A stretch of 49,231 nucleotides of DNA from Streptomyces olivaceus (GCF_000721235.1 NZ_JOFH01000040.1:1-49231); one strand, 5' to 3'. Positions 1 through 8,159 are shown, counted from the stretch's first letter. Translations and numbers: made by a program. Notes: generated by a model from the sequence alone, not told the origin.

Positions 1-83
1 GTGCGCACCCGCTGCGGATCACCCGGCGTCGGGTCCTTGTCCAGGTCCAGGACATGCCAGTCACTCGGCCTGTGGCCCACCAT
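1..83 (-). CDS. N-terminus of a probable secreted polymorphic toxin (partial, runs off the left edge)
   Basis: The complement of 1-83 begins ATG and reads MVGHRPSDWHVLDLDKDPTP, then GDPQRVR, with no stop before the edge. I recognise this opening from large Streptomyces proteins that start with a WXG100-like helical export domain and continue into RHS-type or other toxin modules. Only 27 codons are present, so the toxin domain cannot be judged. Upstream of the ATG is a G-rich stretch that could act as a weak ribosome binding site. The neighbouring immunity-type genes on the same strand fit this reading. The family call is recollection, not a search result. Confidence 0.55.
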   Translation of the reverse strand, partial: MVGHRPSDWHVLDLDKDPTPGDPQRVR

Positions 84-189
84 CACGCAACCCCCGTCAC
101 CCCGCGCGCACCAGTAAGCGCCTGTCAGCACAAGTGAACTTACCGGGCACGGCAGTTCGACGGAAAGGTGCTGGGGCCCAGCGGTCCGC

Positions 190-305
190 CCGGCGGTGGG
201 GCGAACCGCGGTGCCGGCAGCAGTGCAGACGAGCCCTCGCTGAGCGACGCCCGCAAGGTGCATCGCCTTGGACGCTCCGGGGCGAGGCGCCCGCCAGCGA
301 GCGAG
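190..305 (-). pseudogene. Degenerate fragment related to the 2500-2970 gene
   Basis: Read on the minus strand, this stretch aligns over about 115 bases with the middle of the gene at 2500-2970. The shared peptide is KAMxLxxVAQR followed by CTAAGTA. Relative to the intact copy there is a one-base insertion in the ASPR / KAM region, so the fragment is read in two frames. There is no start codon or ribosome binding site, and similarity stops on both sides. It is a remnant beside the toxin start at 83. The other 180 or so bases between 84 and 380 show no gene. Confidence 0.6.
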
Positions 306-380
306 CTGCTCGCCCCGGCCGGGTGACCTCGCGCACCGCACATGTCACCACGCGAGGCACGGACAGGCGACGGGCTCAGG

Positions 381-587
381 TCACCGTGACCGGTGGCGTC
401 CCAGGTCCGCCGACGACGCGACGAACGCCGTCCACGCCTGCGGCGTGAGCGCGAGTCGGGGGCCGGACGCCTGCTTGGAGTCGCGGACGTGGATGGTGAG
501 GGCGGTGGGGGCGACTTCGATGCAGTCGTTGCCGTTACTGCTGCTGCTGTAGCTGCTCTTGAACCAACGGAGTTCCGGCGTGCTCAT
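381..587 (-). CDS. DUF397 domain protein
   Basis: A 68-residue protein that is essentially one DUF397 domain. It shows the hallmark W-F-K-S-S-Y-S near residue 8, a cysteine in the N-D-C-I-E-V segment, H-V-R-D-S-K at about 33-38 and G-P-x-L-x-L-T-P-x-A-W near 42-52. DUF397 proteins of streptomycetes are encoded beside XRE regulators in WhiJ- and AbaA-like developmental clusters and probably modulate the partner regulator. The start ATG overlaps the stop of the upstream regulator gene as ATGA (584-587), so the two are translationally coupled. A close paralogue lies at 20641-20850. Confidence 0.93.
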   Translation of the reverse strand: MSTPELRWFKSSYSSSSNGNDCIEVAPTALTIHVRDSKQASGPRLALTPQAWTAFVASSADLGRHRSR

Positions 588-1429
588 AGCTCTCCCAGGA
601 TTTGCTCGATGAAGACCAGAGACTCCTCTGGTGTGAGCGCCTGAGCCCGGATGATGCCATGGCGCAGATCGAGAACGCGGACTTGCCTGGGCTGCGAGAC
701 GGGGCGACCTCCGAAGTCGCCGTCGGTACGCCCCATCGCCGTACCGTCCGCGAACTTGAGCACCTCGACAAGCCCACCCGTTCCCGGGTGGTTCGCGCAG
801 GCGGTCGGCATCACCTGAAGCTCCACGTACGGCAACTTGGCCACGTCCAGCATGTGTTCGAGCTGACGGCGCAGCACCATTGTGCCCCCGACCGGGCGGC
901 GCAGCGTCACCTCTTCCAGGACGAAGCTGAACTCCGGCGCGGGCGGGCGCTCGAATACGGACTTCCGGGCCATACGAGCGACCGTCATGCGCTCCAGTTC
1001 GTCCGGCGAGTAGGCGGGACGCCAAGTGCGGAGCAGCGCCCGCGCGTACTCCTCCGTCTGCAGGAGCCCGTGGATGTTGTGGTTGCTGTACAGCAGCATC
1101 TCGACCGACCGTTCCTCCAGCTCGGCCAGTTGCCGCACCTTCTTGGGGTACCGCGCCTTGCGCATGTCCTCCATGAAGGCCCTGAGATGCCCCTGCGCCT
1201 TCAGGATCTGGTCCGCCCTGTCCAGGCACTCCGGGCGAGGGATGCGGGCCCCGCGTTCGATCTTGCGGATCATGTCCTCGCCGTAACCGAGGGCCGTCGC
1301 CAGCTCGGGCACGCTCACCCCGGCCGCCTCCCGGCAGACCTTGAGCAGCCGGCCCACCGCCTGCACCACCGGCTCGCTCTCGTCGCCCGGCTCGACATCC
1401 CAGCCCGCCTCGTCGACACCCTTGTCCAC
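584..1429 (-). CDS. XRE-family regulator with DUF5753 domain (WhiJ-like)
   Basis: 281 aa, starting at GTG with a strong GAGGAGG site six bases or so upstream; reading further upstream is open but has no better site. Residues about 20-65 form a helix-turn-helix of the XRE type (GRLLKVCREAAGVSVPELA, then GYGEDMIRKIERG). The rest matches the DUF5753 region that follows such helices in streptomycetes, with the N-I-H-G-L-L-Q-T-x-E-Y-A-R-A motif and a C-terminal L-T-P-E-E-S tail. Expected role: DNA-binding regulator of development or a local target, working with the coupled DUF397 protein. It is divergent from the HATPase gene at 1567. Targets are unknown. Confidence 0.92.
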   Translation of the reverse strand: MDKGVDEAGWDVEPGDESEPVVQAVGRLLKVCREAAGVSVPELATALGYGEDMIRKIERGARIPRPECLDRADQILKAQGHLRAFMEDMRKARYPKKVRQLAELEERSVEMLLYSNHNIHGLLQTEEYARALLRTWRPAYSPDELERMTVARMARKSVFERPPAPEFSFVLEEVTLRRPVGGTMVLRRQLEHMLDVAKLPYVELQVMPTACANHPGTGGLVEVLKFADGTAMGRTDGDFGGRPVSQPRQVRVLDLRHGIIRAQALTPEESLVFIEQILGEL

Positions 1430-1566
1430 GGCTCCTCCTCGGCTCGCACGCGTACCTGTACAACGCCCGGGACAGTCGAGACAGCCGAGACAAAAGCCGG
1501 GACAGTGACGGTACGTACAGGAGTTGTCACTCACCCACGGAAGCACGTTCCGACACGCTGAGTGAT
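1430..1566. promoter_or_regulatory. Divergent promoter/operator region of the first WhiJ-like module
   Basis: 137 bp between the regulator and the HATPase gene. It contains two direct copies of CCGGGACAGT (1467-1476 and 1497-1506), 30 bp apart. It also has TCACTC and GAGTGA arms flanking the HATPase start side. The end reads CACGCTGAGTGA, then GTG after one base, and the same 12 bases precede the GTG of the paralogue at 21853. Conservation between two otherwise diverged copies suggests a binding site for the module's own regulator. I see no convincing -35/-10 pair. Confidence 0.45.
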
Positions 1567-2031
1567 GTGAATGAGGAATCTCAGGGTCCCGCGCCCCGGC
1601 TCGCCGGCCCCGTCCGCAACTTCAGCCTCCAGCTGTCCCACACGCCACGCGGCGCCCGTCTCGCCCGGCTGCTCGCCACCGAGCAACTGCGCACGTGGGG
1701 GCTACCGTCGCACCCGGCGGAGCTCATCGTCGCGGAGCTGGCCACGAACGCCGTCGCCCACGGCCGCGTCTCCGGCCGGGACTTCCGGCTGTCGCTGTAC
1801 GTCATCGGCGACACGCTCCGCATCGAGGTCACCGACACGCGCGGTGCCCGGCTGCCGTGCCCGCAGCACTCCGCGACCGACGCCGAGTCCGAGTCCGGCC
1901 GCGGCCTGCTGCTGGTGGAGGCGCTCGCCGACCGCTGGGGAGTCGTACCCGGCCCGCCTCCGCGCAAGACTGTGTGGGCGGAGGTGGGGACGGGCCTGGC
2001 CGGAGCACGCCCCCTCGTCCCGCCCCAGTGA
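1567..2031 (+). CDS. HATPase_c protein, anti-sigma-factor-like (RsbW type)
   Basis: 154 aa from GTG. The histidine-kinase-like ATP fold is visible: N-box E-L-A-T-N-A-V-A-H-G around residues 58-67, a D-T-R-G segment for the G1 box around 94-97, and the G2 box S-G-R-G-L-L-L-V-E-A-L-A-D-R-W-G around 114-129. No sensor or phospho-acceptor domain is present, so it is a stand-alone ATPase like RsbW/SpoIIAB kinases and the AbaA-cluster ORFB proteins. Its substrate or sigma partner is not shown. It is divergent from the XRE regulator, as in the paralogous module at 20.6-22.3 kb. There is no clear Shine-Dalgarno sequence. Confidence 0.88.
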   Translation: MNEESQGPAPRLAGPVRNFSLQLSHTPRGARLARLLATEQLRTWGLPSHPAELIVAELATNAVAHGRVSGRDFRLSLYVIGDTLRIEVTDTRGARLPCPQHSATDAESESGRGLLLVEALADRWGVVPGPPPRKTVWAEVGTGLAGARPLVPPQ

Positions 2032-2081
2032 CAGGCGACGCCGCTCAGTACGTGCTGGGACCGGACGTGCAGGCCGGGTGC

Positions 2082-2432
2082 TCAGTCGGCCCAGGGGACA
2101 CGTACCGGCTTGCGCTTCCACCACTCACCGAGTTCCTCTTCCGGTCTGTCCTTTGTGGGCCGAATCCAAGGACGGAGCGAAAGATTCGGATCGGGAGCAG
2201 TGGCAGCATGGAAACGGGCGTCCAAGCATTCCAGGAGCTGAGAGAGTGCCTGCCCTCCTTCCTCCTCGACAGCTCTACTTCCAACCGATCCGGCATCGCA
2301 TCTGGCGACAGCTTCCAGTACGGGCCCGAGAAGCCTCTCCCACACAGTTCTGCTCTCCGGGGCATCCCGGAATACGTCGAACGGCTGTCTCCTGACCCGC
2401 CTGGACCGGCTGCCCTCGCCCTCATCCGCCAA
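2082..2432 (-). CDS. Shortened paralogue of the unknown protein at 8723-9239
   Basis: 116 aa from a TTG that has GGGGG about seven bases upstream. The N-terminal part (F-R-D-A-P-E-S, then L-E-A-V-A-R-C-D-A) and C-terminal part (L-D-A-R-F-H-A-A-T, then L-R-P-W, L-G-E-W-W, R-K-P-V-R-V-P-W) match the two ends of the longer protein at 8723-9239. About 70 residues of the middle are absent without loss of frame. The family is unknown to me. The internal deletion suggests a remnant rather than a working protein, but the frame is open. It is the last gene of locus A, about 70 bp after the 2500-2970 gene. Confidence 0.5.
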   Translation of the reverse strand: MADEGEGSRSRRVRRQPFDVFRDAPESRTVWERLLGPVLEAVARCDAGSVGSRAVEEEGGQALSQLLECLDARFHAATAPDPNLSLRPWIRPTKDRPEEELGEWWKRKPVRVPWAD

Positions 2433-2499
2433 TTCATTCCCCCTTCAGCTGTCATCTTTCGTTCGACGCCCCCGTCGTCAGGGTGTTCGATCATCGTGG

Positions 2500-2970
2500 T
2501 CAGCGACGCCCGCGCACCGTCCTCCAGATGTCGCCGACCGCGTAGGCGGATGTGAGCCGCCAGGCATCCAACTTGTTACGCACAGACGACCAGACGTTCC
2601 AGCACTTCAGCCACGTCGGCAGATCGCGGAACGGCACGAAGGTGAGGGTGTCGCCGATGCCGTTGAGCGCGATGCTGCGGCGGCCCAGCCCCTTGGCCCG
2701 CAGCGCGGCGTACAGCTCCGGCGTCAGCGCGCCGTTGAGACGAGCCGCGGTGCCGGCCGCAGTGCAGGCGAATACTCGCTGGGCGACGTCCTCCAATTGC
2801 ATCGCCTTGACGATCCGGGGCGACGCCTCCTCCAACGAGCAGTTGAAGGCCAGTCCGATCGCCGCCGTGCCGAGGCTCTTCTCGCCGCGCTCGAACGCGG
2901 CGTCCCATTCCGCGGGGTCGTCCAGGGCCAGTAGTCGCTCCCCGGTTTCCCAGTTCCAGTCGGTTGTCAT
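2500..2970 (-). CDS. Unknown small protein of an immunity-type gene group
   Basis: 156 aa. The ATG has GGGAGGG upstream at good spacing. The sequence is largely helical in appearance, with an N-terminal W-N-W-E-T-G-E-R-L-L, alanine-rich central helices (CTAAGTAARLNGALTPELYA) and a tryptophan-rich C-terminus (LPTWLKCWNVWSSVRNKLDA). There is no signal peptide or membrane segment. I do not recognise a named family. It follows the tandem SUKH-3 gene by 15 bp on the same strand, and a degenerate fragment of a relative lies at 190-305, so it appears to be part of the immunity-type set. A role as an immunity protein is inference from context only. Confidence 0.72.
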   Translation of the reverse strand: MTTDWNWETGERLLALDDPAEWDAAFERGEKSLGTAAIGLAFNCSLEEASPRIVKAMQLEDVAQRVFACTAAGTAARLNGALTPELYAALRAKGLGRRSIALNGIGDTLTFVPFRDLPTWLKCWNVWSSVRNKLDAWRLTSAYAVGDIWRTVRGRR

Positions 2971-2985
2971 GACGTTGCCCTCCCG

Positions 2986-3946
2986 CTACTCGGCCAGAGG
3001 GCCAATCGCCCTGGCGAGGCGCTCGATGGCCTGGTCAGGTGCGGCTGCCAGGAGCCAGACCTGGTCCATGCCCTCGTAAACCGCACCGTCCGCCGCCATC
3101 ATCAGGTGCGTGTTTCTGCGGTCTCGCATACCGACGGGGTAGAGGTCAGTTCCCGCCTGCTCGGCGAGGTCTTCGATGATCTCTGCGTCCCAGACCGCCA
3201 GCAAGGGGTCCAGCGAGAAGTCACGCCGCGGCATCGAGACACCGGAATCGCGGTGGGGCACCCCTACCGCACCGAACTCGGCCAGGAAATCCCGTGCGGC
3301 GTTGTGTATCTCGAACGTACCGATGCCCCGCAGAATGCCCTCCCAGGTCGCAGTGGGTAGGGAACGCCCCGGAAACCAGCCACCCGCCCACAGCACCCTG
3401 TCCGTCTCCGCTGACCACCGCGATCCGGCCTCGGGACCGATGTTCCCGGCCTCGAAGCGCTGTCGGAACGCCTGCCCGGCCGACGATGGCTCCGACACCC
3501 AGAGGCCGGCCCGGGATCCCTGCACTTCCACCAGGCGGTCCAGTGCCTGGTCGGCGTCCGTTGCCAGCCGTTGCACACGGTCCCTTACGAGGTACAGCAC
3601 GCCCCCCCTCGCTCATGCCGAGAAGACTTGCTCCCTCGTCGGCCGCGCCCACGGGATACAGGGACACGCCCGCTTCCCTGCCCGCCCCGGCGAAGCGTTC
3701 GTCCTGCCATTCGGCCATGAGGGGGTCGAAGCGGACGGCCGATGCCGTGGTGATCGAATCCGCGGGCAGGCCATACGTCACCAGGCCGCCGAATTCGGAG
3801 AGGAAGCGTTGTGCGGCGTCATGGATGACGAAGGCTCCACGCTCACGCAGTATTGCCTCCCAGGTGGCCGTCGGCACGCGGCGGCCCGGGTGCCAACCCG
3901 CCCGCTGGAGCACCCTGTCCGTCCGCGTCGTCCATTGCCGGATCAC
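2986..3946 (-). pseudogene. Tandem SUKH-3 immunity protein, split by a one-base slip in a G7 run
   Basis: Two SUKH-3 domains are encoded end to end. The first starts at GTG 3946 (VIRQW, then AGWHPGRRVPTATWEAIL and AAQRFLSEFGGL). The second contains AGGWFPGRSLPTATWEGIL and AARDFLAEFGAV and ends at 2986. The two lie in different frames. The join falls at seven G residues (minus strand; 3602-3608 on the plus strand). Removing one G restores one 320-residue reading frame, colinear with the intact two-domain gene at 7179-8159. GTG 3946 overlaps the previous stop as GTGA, indicating coupling. SUKH proteins are immunity factors of bacterial toxin systems. It could be a pseudogene, a phase-variable gene or a sequencing error. 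Translation could also restart at GTG 3600, giving 204 aa. Confidence 0.8.
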
Positions 3947-4128
3947 TCGCGGAGCGTCCAGAACGGCGAGTCTTTCAGCGGGATCGGCTGAATCGGCAAC
4001 CGGGAGACGTCGGCGTGCGCGTCGACCTCCGGGCGGGAGGTGCCGCAGCCCTCTACGAGTACGTTCACCATGTCCCGGAAGTACTCCAGCATCCCCGCGT
4101 CGAGGTCGAGCACGAACTCGGCGGTCAT
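3943..4128 (-). CDS. Small unknown protein, first gene of locus A
   Basis: 61 aa, beginning MTAEFVLDLDAGMLEYFRD and ending PFWTLRE. The start is supported by AAAGGAG about nine bases upstream. The stop overlaps the GTG of the SUKH-3 gene (GTGA), so it is coupled to that gene. The sequence is acidic and soluble with no recognised domain. It may be the N-terminal remnant of a longer protein, since the homology I can see to nothing else in the window does not help. Its position at the head of the operon makes an immunity or leader function possible. Confidence 0.62.
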   Translation of the reverse strand: MTAEFVLDLDAGMLEYFRDMVNVLVEGCGTSRPEVDAHADVSRLPIQPIPLKDSPFWTLRE

Positions 4129-4334
4129 GACGCCAGACTCCTTTCGTCCTCTCCTCGCGCATCGGAACCCAGACGCTACCGCTTGGAGAACGTCGCGCCG
4201 GAGCCGCGAGACGGGTGGACTGCCGTCCGGCGAAGAAAGCGGAAGGGAGCGTACGGCTCCCTCCCCCAGGCTTACTCGGCAGCACCCCATGAGACACGTG
4301 AACCTACAGGGCGCCCTGCTGAGCCGCGCTCGCG

Positions 4335-5462
4335 CTACGGACGCCGCCTACGCCGTACCGTCAGGATGGCGATGTCGTCGTGGGGTGAGGTCTTGCCCGC
4401 GTAGGCGTGGGCGTCCTGCTGGAGGGCCCGGGGGAGGTCGCTCGGCGGCAGGGTGCCAAGGGCGGCGAGGCGGTCGGACAGGGGATAGAAGGCGCCGTCC
4501 GCCGCGCGGGACTCGGTCAGGCCGTCGGTGCTGAGCAGCAGGGTCGTGTCGCCGGGGAAGGGGAAGCGGCCCACGCGCACGGGCTCGGTCGTGAGGGCGG
4601 CGAGGCCGAGGGGGACGCCGTTGTCCAGCGGAGGCGTGGTCACCGAGTGCGCGGCGATCAACTGCGGTGGTACGTGGCCGCAGTTGACTGCCTGCACTTC
4701 CCCGCGGGCGTCGATGTTGAGGACGAGGACGGTGACGAACCGTTCGTCGTCGCCGTCCCGTGCGACGGAGGAGTTGTGCCGCGTCACGGAGGCGTCGAGG
4801 GCGTCGACCAGCGCGGTGAGGGTGGGCTCGCGGTGGGCGGCCTCGCGGAAGCTGCCGATGACGGCGAACGCCGCGCCCACCGCGGCCAGCCCCTTGCCCT
4901 GGACGTCGCCGATGAGGACGCGGGTTCCCCAGGCCGACTCGACGACGTCGTAGATGTCCCCGCCGACCAGCCGGTCCTCCTGCACCGGTTCGTACACGCC
5001 GTCCACCCGGACGTCCTCGGTGAGCAGGGGCAGCGGGCGCAGGATCTGCTGCTGCATGGCCACGGCCGCGGAGTGCAGCCGCACCATCGTGTGCTCCCGG
5101 TGGATGCGGCGACGGCAGGCGTACAGCGATGCCGCGATCAGGCAGGCGGTGAGCACCAGCAGCAGCACGCGGTCGGCCAGCGCGATGTCGCTGCCGCCCG
5201 TCAGGAACGCGCTGGAGCCGAGGAGCGCGGTCCAGACGCAGACCAGCGCCGTCTGCCGAACCGTGCACAGCGCCGCCGCCGCGGCCGGCAGGAACACCAG
5301 CAGCCCGACCAGTGCCATGACCGAGTTCGCCAGCGATCCGATCAGCGCCACCAGCAGCGTGACGGTGAGCATGCCGAGGAGGAGCTGGCCCGTCCTCGGC
5401 GGCTGGACGGTCTCGCGGGAGGCGGTGGGGGCGGCGGAGTGCTGGCGAGGGGGTCGCGACAC
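4335..5462 (-). CDS. Membrane-anchored SpoIIE-type PP2C phosphatase
   Basis: 375 aa from GTG 5462, which has AGGAG five to six bases upstream. Residues about 30-120 are hydrophobic and form three to four membrane segments, followed by a short basic linker (ACRRRIHRE). The cytoplasmic part is a SpoIIE/RsbU serine phosphatase: the metal-binding motifs G-G-D-I-Y-D, G-D-V-Q-G-K-G, S-T-D-G-L-T-E and the final D-D-I-A-I-L are all intact. Such enzymes dephosphorylate anti-sigma antagonists in partner-switching systems; streptomycetes have many. No sensor domain such as GAF or PAS is seen, so the membrane part may be the sensor. It is flanked by intergenic gaps and appears monocistronic. Confidence 0.93.
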   Translation of the reverse strand: MSRPPRQHSAAPTASRETVQPPRTGQLLLGMLTVTLLVALIGSLANSVMALVGLLVFLPAAAAALCTVRQTALVCVWTALLGSSAFLTGGSDIALADRVLLLVLTACLIAASLYACRRRIHREHTMVRLHSAAVAMQQQILRPLPLLTEDVRVDGVYEPVQEDRLVGGDIYDVVESAWGTRVLIGDVQGKGLAAVGAAFAVIGSFREAAHREPTLTALVDALDASVTRHNSSVARDGDDERFVTVLVLNIDARGEVQAVNCGHVPPQLIAAHSVTTPPLDNGVPLGLAALTTEPVRVGRFPFPGDTTLLLSTDGLTESRAADGAFYPLSDRLAALGTLPPSDLPRALQQDAHAYAGKTSPHDDIAILTVRRRRRP

Positions 5463-5780
5463 ACGGTCTCCTCGATCGGGCGGTGAACTCCCGCATTGTC
5501 GGGTGTCCGCCGTCGTACCGGCCCTCGCCCCGCCGGGGCATTCGGGGGACGCGACCGCCCCGGGGAGAGCGGTCGGCGCCCGGGCAGCGTGCCGTCGCGG
5601 CCGGGGCCCAGACCCCGGGGCGCGGTCAGAGTCGAACTGCCGAACGGCGGCGAGCCGTGGGCCCGCATGCCGCGGAAGGGGGCACCGAAGGCTTTCATGA
5701 CCCCGAAGGGAGACGATGGCAAAGGCCATCCGGCTTCTCGACCATGGATTCGTCCAGGCTGACGCCGTTGGATGGTGGTC
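5463..5780. other. Intergenic region between divergent phosphatase and NmrA-like genes
   Basis: 318 bp with no supported gene. Open frames here lack ribosome binding sites and normal codon bias. A weak hairpin (CCGGGG and CCCCGG arms) lies near 5597-5620. It must hold the promoters for the two divergent units, but I cannot assign -35/-10 boxes with confidence. Confidence 0.5.
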
Positions 5781-6668
5781 ATGAGCAACGACGTCACTCA
5801 CAGCGGCAGTACACACAGCACCGGCAAGACGGCGGATCTCGTCCTCGTCCTGGGCGCCACCGGCAAGACCGGCAGGCGGGTGCTGGCCCGGCTGCGGCTG
5901 CGCGGTACACCGGCGCGGCCCGCCTCCCGGTCCAGCCCGACCCGCTTCGACTGGTCCGACCCCGGCGGCTGGGACGCGGCCCTGCGGGGTGCCACCGCCG
6001 TGTACGTGGTCCCGCCGTCCGTACCGGGGCCGGTGCACGAGTTCGCGGCGCGGGCCGAGGCCGCCGGCGTACGGCACCTGGTCCTGCTCTCCGGGCACGG
6101 CGCCGACCGGTGGGGCGACTCCGCCTTCGGGCTGGACATGCGCTCGGCCGAGGACGCCGTACGCCGGTCCGGCCTGGAGTGGACGATCCTGCGGGCGTCG
6201 AACTTCAACCAGAACTTCGACGAGGACGTCTTCCACGCCCCGTTGCTCGACGGCGGGCTGGCCCTCCCGGCCGGCCCGGTGCCCGAGCCGTTCGTCGACC
6301 TGGAGGACGTCGCCGACGTCGCGGCGGCGGTCCTGGCCGAGCCGGACCGGCACGCGGGGCGGACGTACGAGCTGACCGGGCCGCGCGCGCTGACCTTCCC
6401 GGAGGCCGTCGAGCTGATCTCCCGGGCATCCGGGCGGCCCCTCACCTACACGCGGGTCTCCCCCGACGCGTACACAGCGGCCCTGGTCGCAGAGGGCCTG
6501 GGCGAGGAGGACGCCCGGCACGTCGCCGAGATGTTCGTGATGATGGAACGCCAGGACATCTCCGACACGGCGGACGGCGTCACCGCCGTACTGGGACGCG
6601 CGCCGCGGACCTTCGAGGAGTACGTCGTACGGGCCGCGGCGGCGGGAGCCTGGCGGCAACGGCCGTGA
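5781..6668 (+). CDS. NmrA-like NAD(P)-binding SDR family protein
   Basis: 295 aa from ATG 5781; an in-frame ATG at 5772 lacks a ribosome binding site, whereas 5781 has GGATGG just upstream. An atypical short-chain dehydrogenase fold is seen: the dinucleotide loop L-G-A-T-G-K-T-G-R near residue 26, the strand ending V-Y-V-V-P-P-S, and the R-A-S-N-F-N-Q-N-F segment typical of NmrA/NAD(P)H azoreductase-like proteins. The usual YxxxK catalytic pair is not evident, as in many NmrA members, so it may sense redox cofactor or reduce small quinone-like substrates. It is followed 36 bp later by a PPOX-family gene, probably in one operon. Confidence 0.88.
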   Translation: MSNDVTHSGSTHSTGKTADLVLVLGATGKTGRRVLARLRLRGTPARPASRSSPTRFDWSDPGGWDAALRGATAVYVVPPSVPGPVHEFAARAEAAGVRHLVLLSGHGADRWGDSAFGLDMRSAEDAVRRSGLEWTILRASNFNQNFDEDVFHAPLLDGGLALPAGPVPEPFVDLEDVADVAAAVLAEPDRHAGRTYELTGPRALTFPEAVELISRASGRPLTYTRVSPDAYTAALVAEGLGEEDARHVAEMFVMMERQDISDTADGVTAVLGRAPRTFEEYVVRAAAAGAWRQRP

Positions 6669-6704
6669 CCTCCGACCCCCCGCCCCCGTACGAGAGGGCA
6701 CACC

Positions 6705-7133
6705 ATGAGTAACGCCACCAGCCTGCTGACCGCCGACGACCTCCGCTTCCTCCGACGTCCCCTGCACGGCTTCCTGTCCGTGGCCGCCGGGCCGCGACCC
6801 CCGCAGCCCCGGCCGGTGTGGTTCGAGGCCACCGCGCGGGGGACGCTCCAGTTCTTCACGGCGCCCGACTCGCTGAAAATGCGGCGGCTGAGGCGCGACC
6901 CGCGCGTCTCGATCGTCGTGGCGGCCCCGGTGGGCGAACGCGAGCGCTGGGTGTCGGTCACCGGCCGCGCCACCGTGGAGCCCGACGGCGCCCACGACCT
7001 GTGTTCCCGCCTGGCCGCCCGCTACTGGGACCTCGACGACGAGTCCCGGCGCCACGACCTGGCCGAGATGCTGGCCGCCGACCAGTGCCGGGTCGTCATC
7101 CACCCGGAGGCAGTACGGCGCTACGCGCACTGA
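6705..7133 (+). CDS. Pyridoxamine 5'-phosphate oxidase-like (PPOX) flavin/F420-binding protein
   Basis: 142 aa; GAGAGGG lies about seven bases before the ATG. It has the split-barrel PPOX fold: an N-terminal helix (ADDLRFLRRPLHGFLSV), a strand with P-R-P-V-W-F, T-A-P-D-S-L-K-M-R-R-L-R-R-D-P-R-V-S, then a valine-rich strand and V-T-G-R-A-T-V. This arrangement resembles the F420-dependent or FMN-binding subfamily of actinobacteria rather than true PdxH, which is longer. It likely binds a deazaflavin or flavin and reduces an unknown substrate. It follows the NmrA-like gene and converges on the SUKH-3 gene at 7179. Confidence 0.87.
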   Translation: MSNATSLLTADDLRFLRRPLHGFLSVAAGPRPPQPRPVWFEATARGTLQFFTAPDSLKMRRLRRDPRVSIVVAAPVGERERWVSVTGRATVEPDGAHDLCSRLAARYWDLDDESRRHDLAEMLAADQCRVVIHPEAVRRYAH

Positions 7134-7178
7134 CGGGATGCCCTGGGCAATCGGCGCTGTCCCGCATCGACGCGAACG

Positions 7179-8159
7179 TCAGCGGATTCCGCGAACGAGC
7201 TTGTCCAACGCCGCGTCCGCCGTGTCCGCCAGCAACTCGACCTCGTCCATGCCGACGTACACCGCGCCGTCGTCCGCCACGGTCAGGTAGAAGCTGCCCC
7301 GGGGGAGATGCCCTACCGGGTACAGCCGGGCATCGGCTTCCTCACCGAGGTACTCGATGATCTCGAAATCGTCTGTGGCCGACGTCGGATCGAGCCGGAA
7401 GGGCGATCTCGCCGCGTTCACCCCCGGTCCCCTCTCGCGTACCTCCAGCCCACCGAACTCGCTGAGAAATCGCCGCGCGGCCTCGTGCATGGCGTAGCCC
7501 TTGTCGGCTTCGTGCAGGGTGCGTTCCCAGGACTCAGTGGAGACTGCGCGCCCTGGCTGCCAACCGGCCAACCGCAGCACGCGCTCCGTCTCGGGTGACC
7601 ACCTGGGCACTCCGTCCGGACCTCGGGTGGCACCGAAGCCGGGCGGGAGCTCGAGATGATCGCCCACGAGTACGAAGGGCAGGGGAGCATCGGTACGTCG
7701 CTCGACGGTGAGTACCTCCAGCGCCTCGTAGGCGCCTCGCGCCAGCAGTTGCGCGCTGCCGTCGCCGACGAAGACAGAACCGTCGGCGGCCATCCCCAGC
7801 CAACTGGTCGCCTCGTCCACGCGCCCGACGGGGTACAGAGGGGCGCCGGCGCTTTCACTCATGCGCAGCACGACCTCGCGGATCTCCACGCCTGCCTCGC
7901 GGGGCGTGTCGGCATCGCAAGGCACGAGCCGGAACGGGGACTGCGGCATCAGCGGGCCGGGAGTCCAGTCCGCCGTCGAGAGACCGGCGAACTCACCGAG
8001 GAAACACCTCGCTGCATCGTGCATCCCTAGGCCGCTGAACTCCCGGAGACGGCTTTCGTACCTGTCGAGGGGCACGGATCGTCCGGAATACCATCCTGCC
8101 GACCGCAGGACGCGGTAGGTCAGGGGTGACCACTCTGCGGGCACGTCGTTGCTCGTCAT
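7179..8159 (-). CDS. Tandem SUKH-3 domain immunity protein
   Basis: 326 aa with two SUKH-3 domains. Domain one (about 8-145) has V-L-R-S-A-G-W-Y-S-G-R, then A-A-R-C-F-L-G-E-F-A-G-L and L-Y-P-V-G. Domain two (about 175-320) has V-L-R-L-A-G-W-Q-P-G-R, A-A-R-R-F-L-S-E-F-G-G-L and L-Y-P-V-G. SUKH (SMI1/KNR4) proteins neutralise diverse nuclease and other toxins of polymorphic toxin and contact-dependent systems. The start ATG 8159 (MTSNDV) was preferred over an upstream start, although its GGTGA site is weak. It is the last gene of locus B, 57 bp after the CdiI-like gene. No toxin gene is adjacent, so this is an orphan immunity gene. The locus A relative carries a frameshift. Confidence 0.9.
   Translation of the reverse strand: MTSNDVPAEWSPLTYRVLRSAGWYSGRSVPLDRYESRLREFSGLGMHDAARCFLGEFAGLSTADWTPGPLMPQSPFRLVPCDADTPREAGVEIREVVLRMSESAGAPLYPVGRVDEATSWLGMAADGSVFVGDGSAQLLARGAYEALEVLTVERRTDAPLPFVLVGDHLELPPGFGATRGPDGVPRWSPETERVLRLAGWQPGRAVSTESWERTLHEADKGYAMHEAARRFLSEFGGLEVRERGPGVNAARSPFRLDPTSATDDFEIIEYLGEEADARLYPVGHLPRGSFYLTVADDGAVYVGMDEVELLADTADAALDKLVRGIR

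Noticed and set aside
4335..7130. One long minus-strand frame
   Set aside because: Only the part up to GTG 5462 is the phosphatase; the rest is antisense to the NmrA and PPOX genes, and the ribosome binding site supports the short form.
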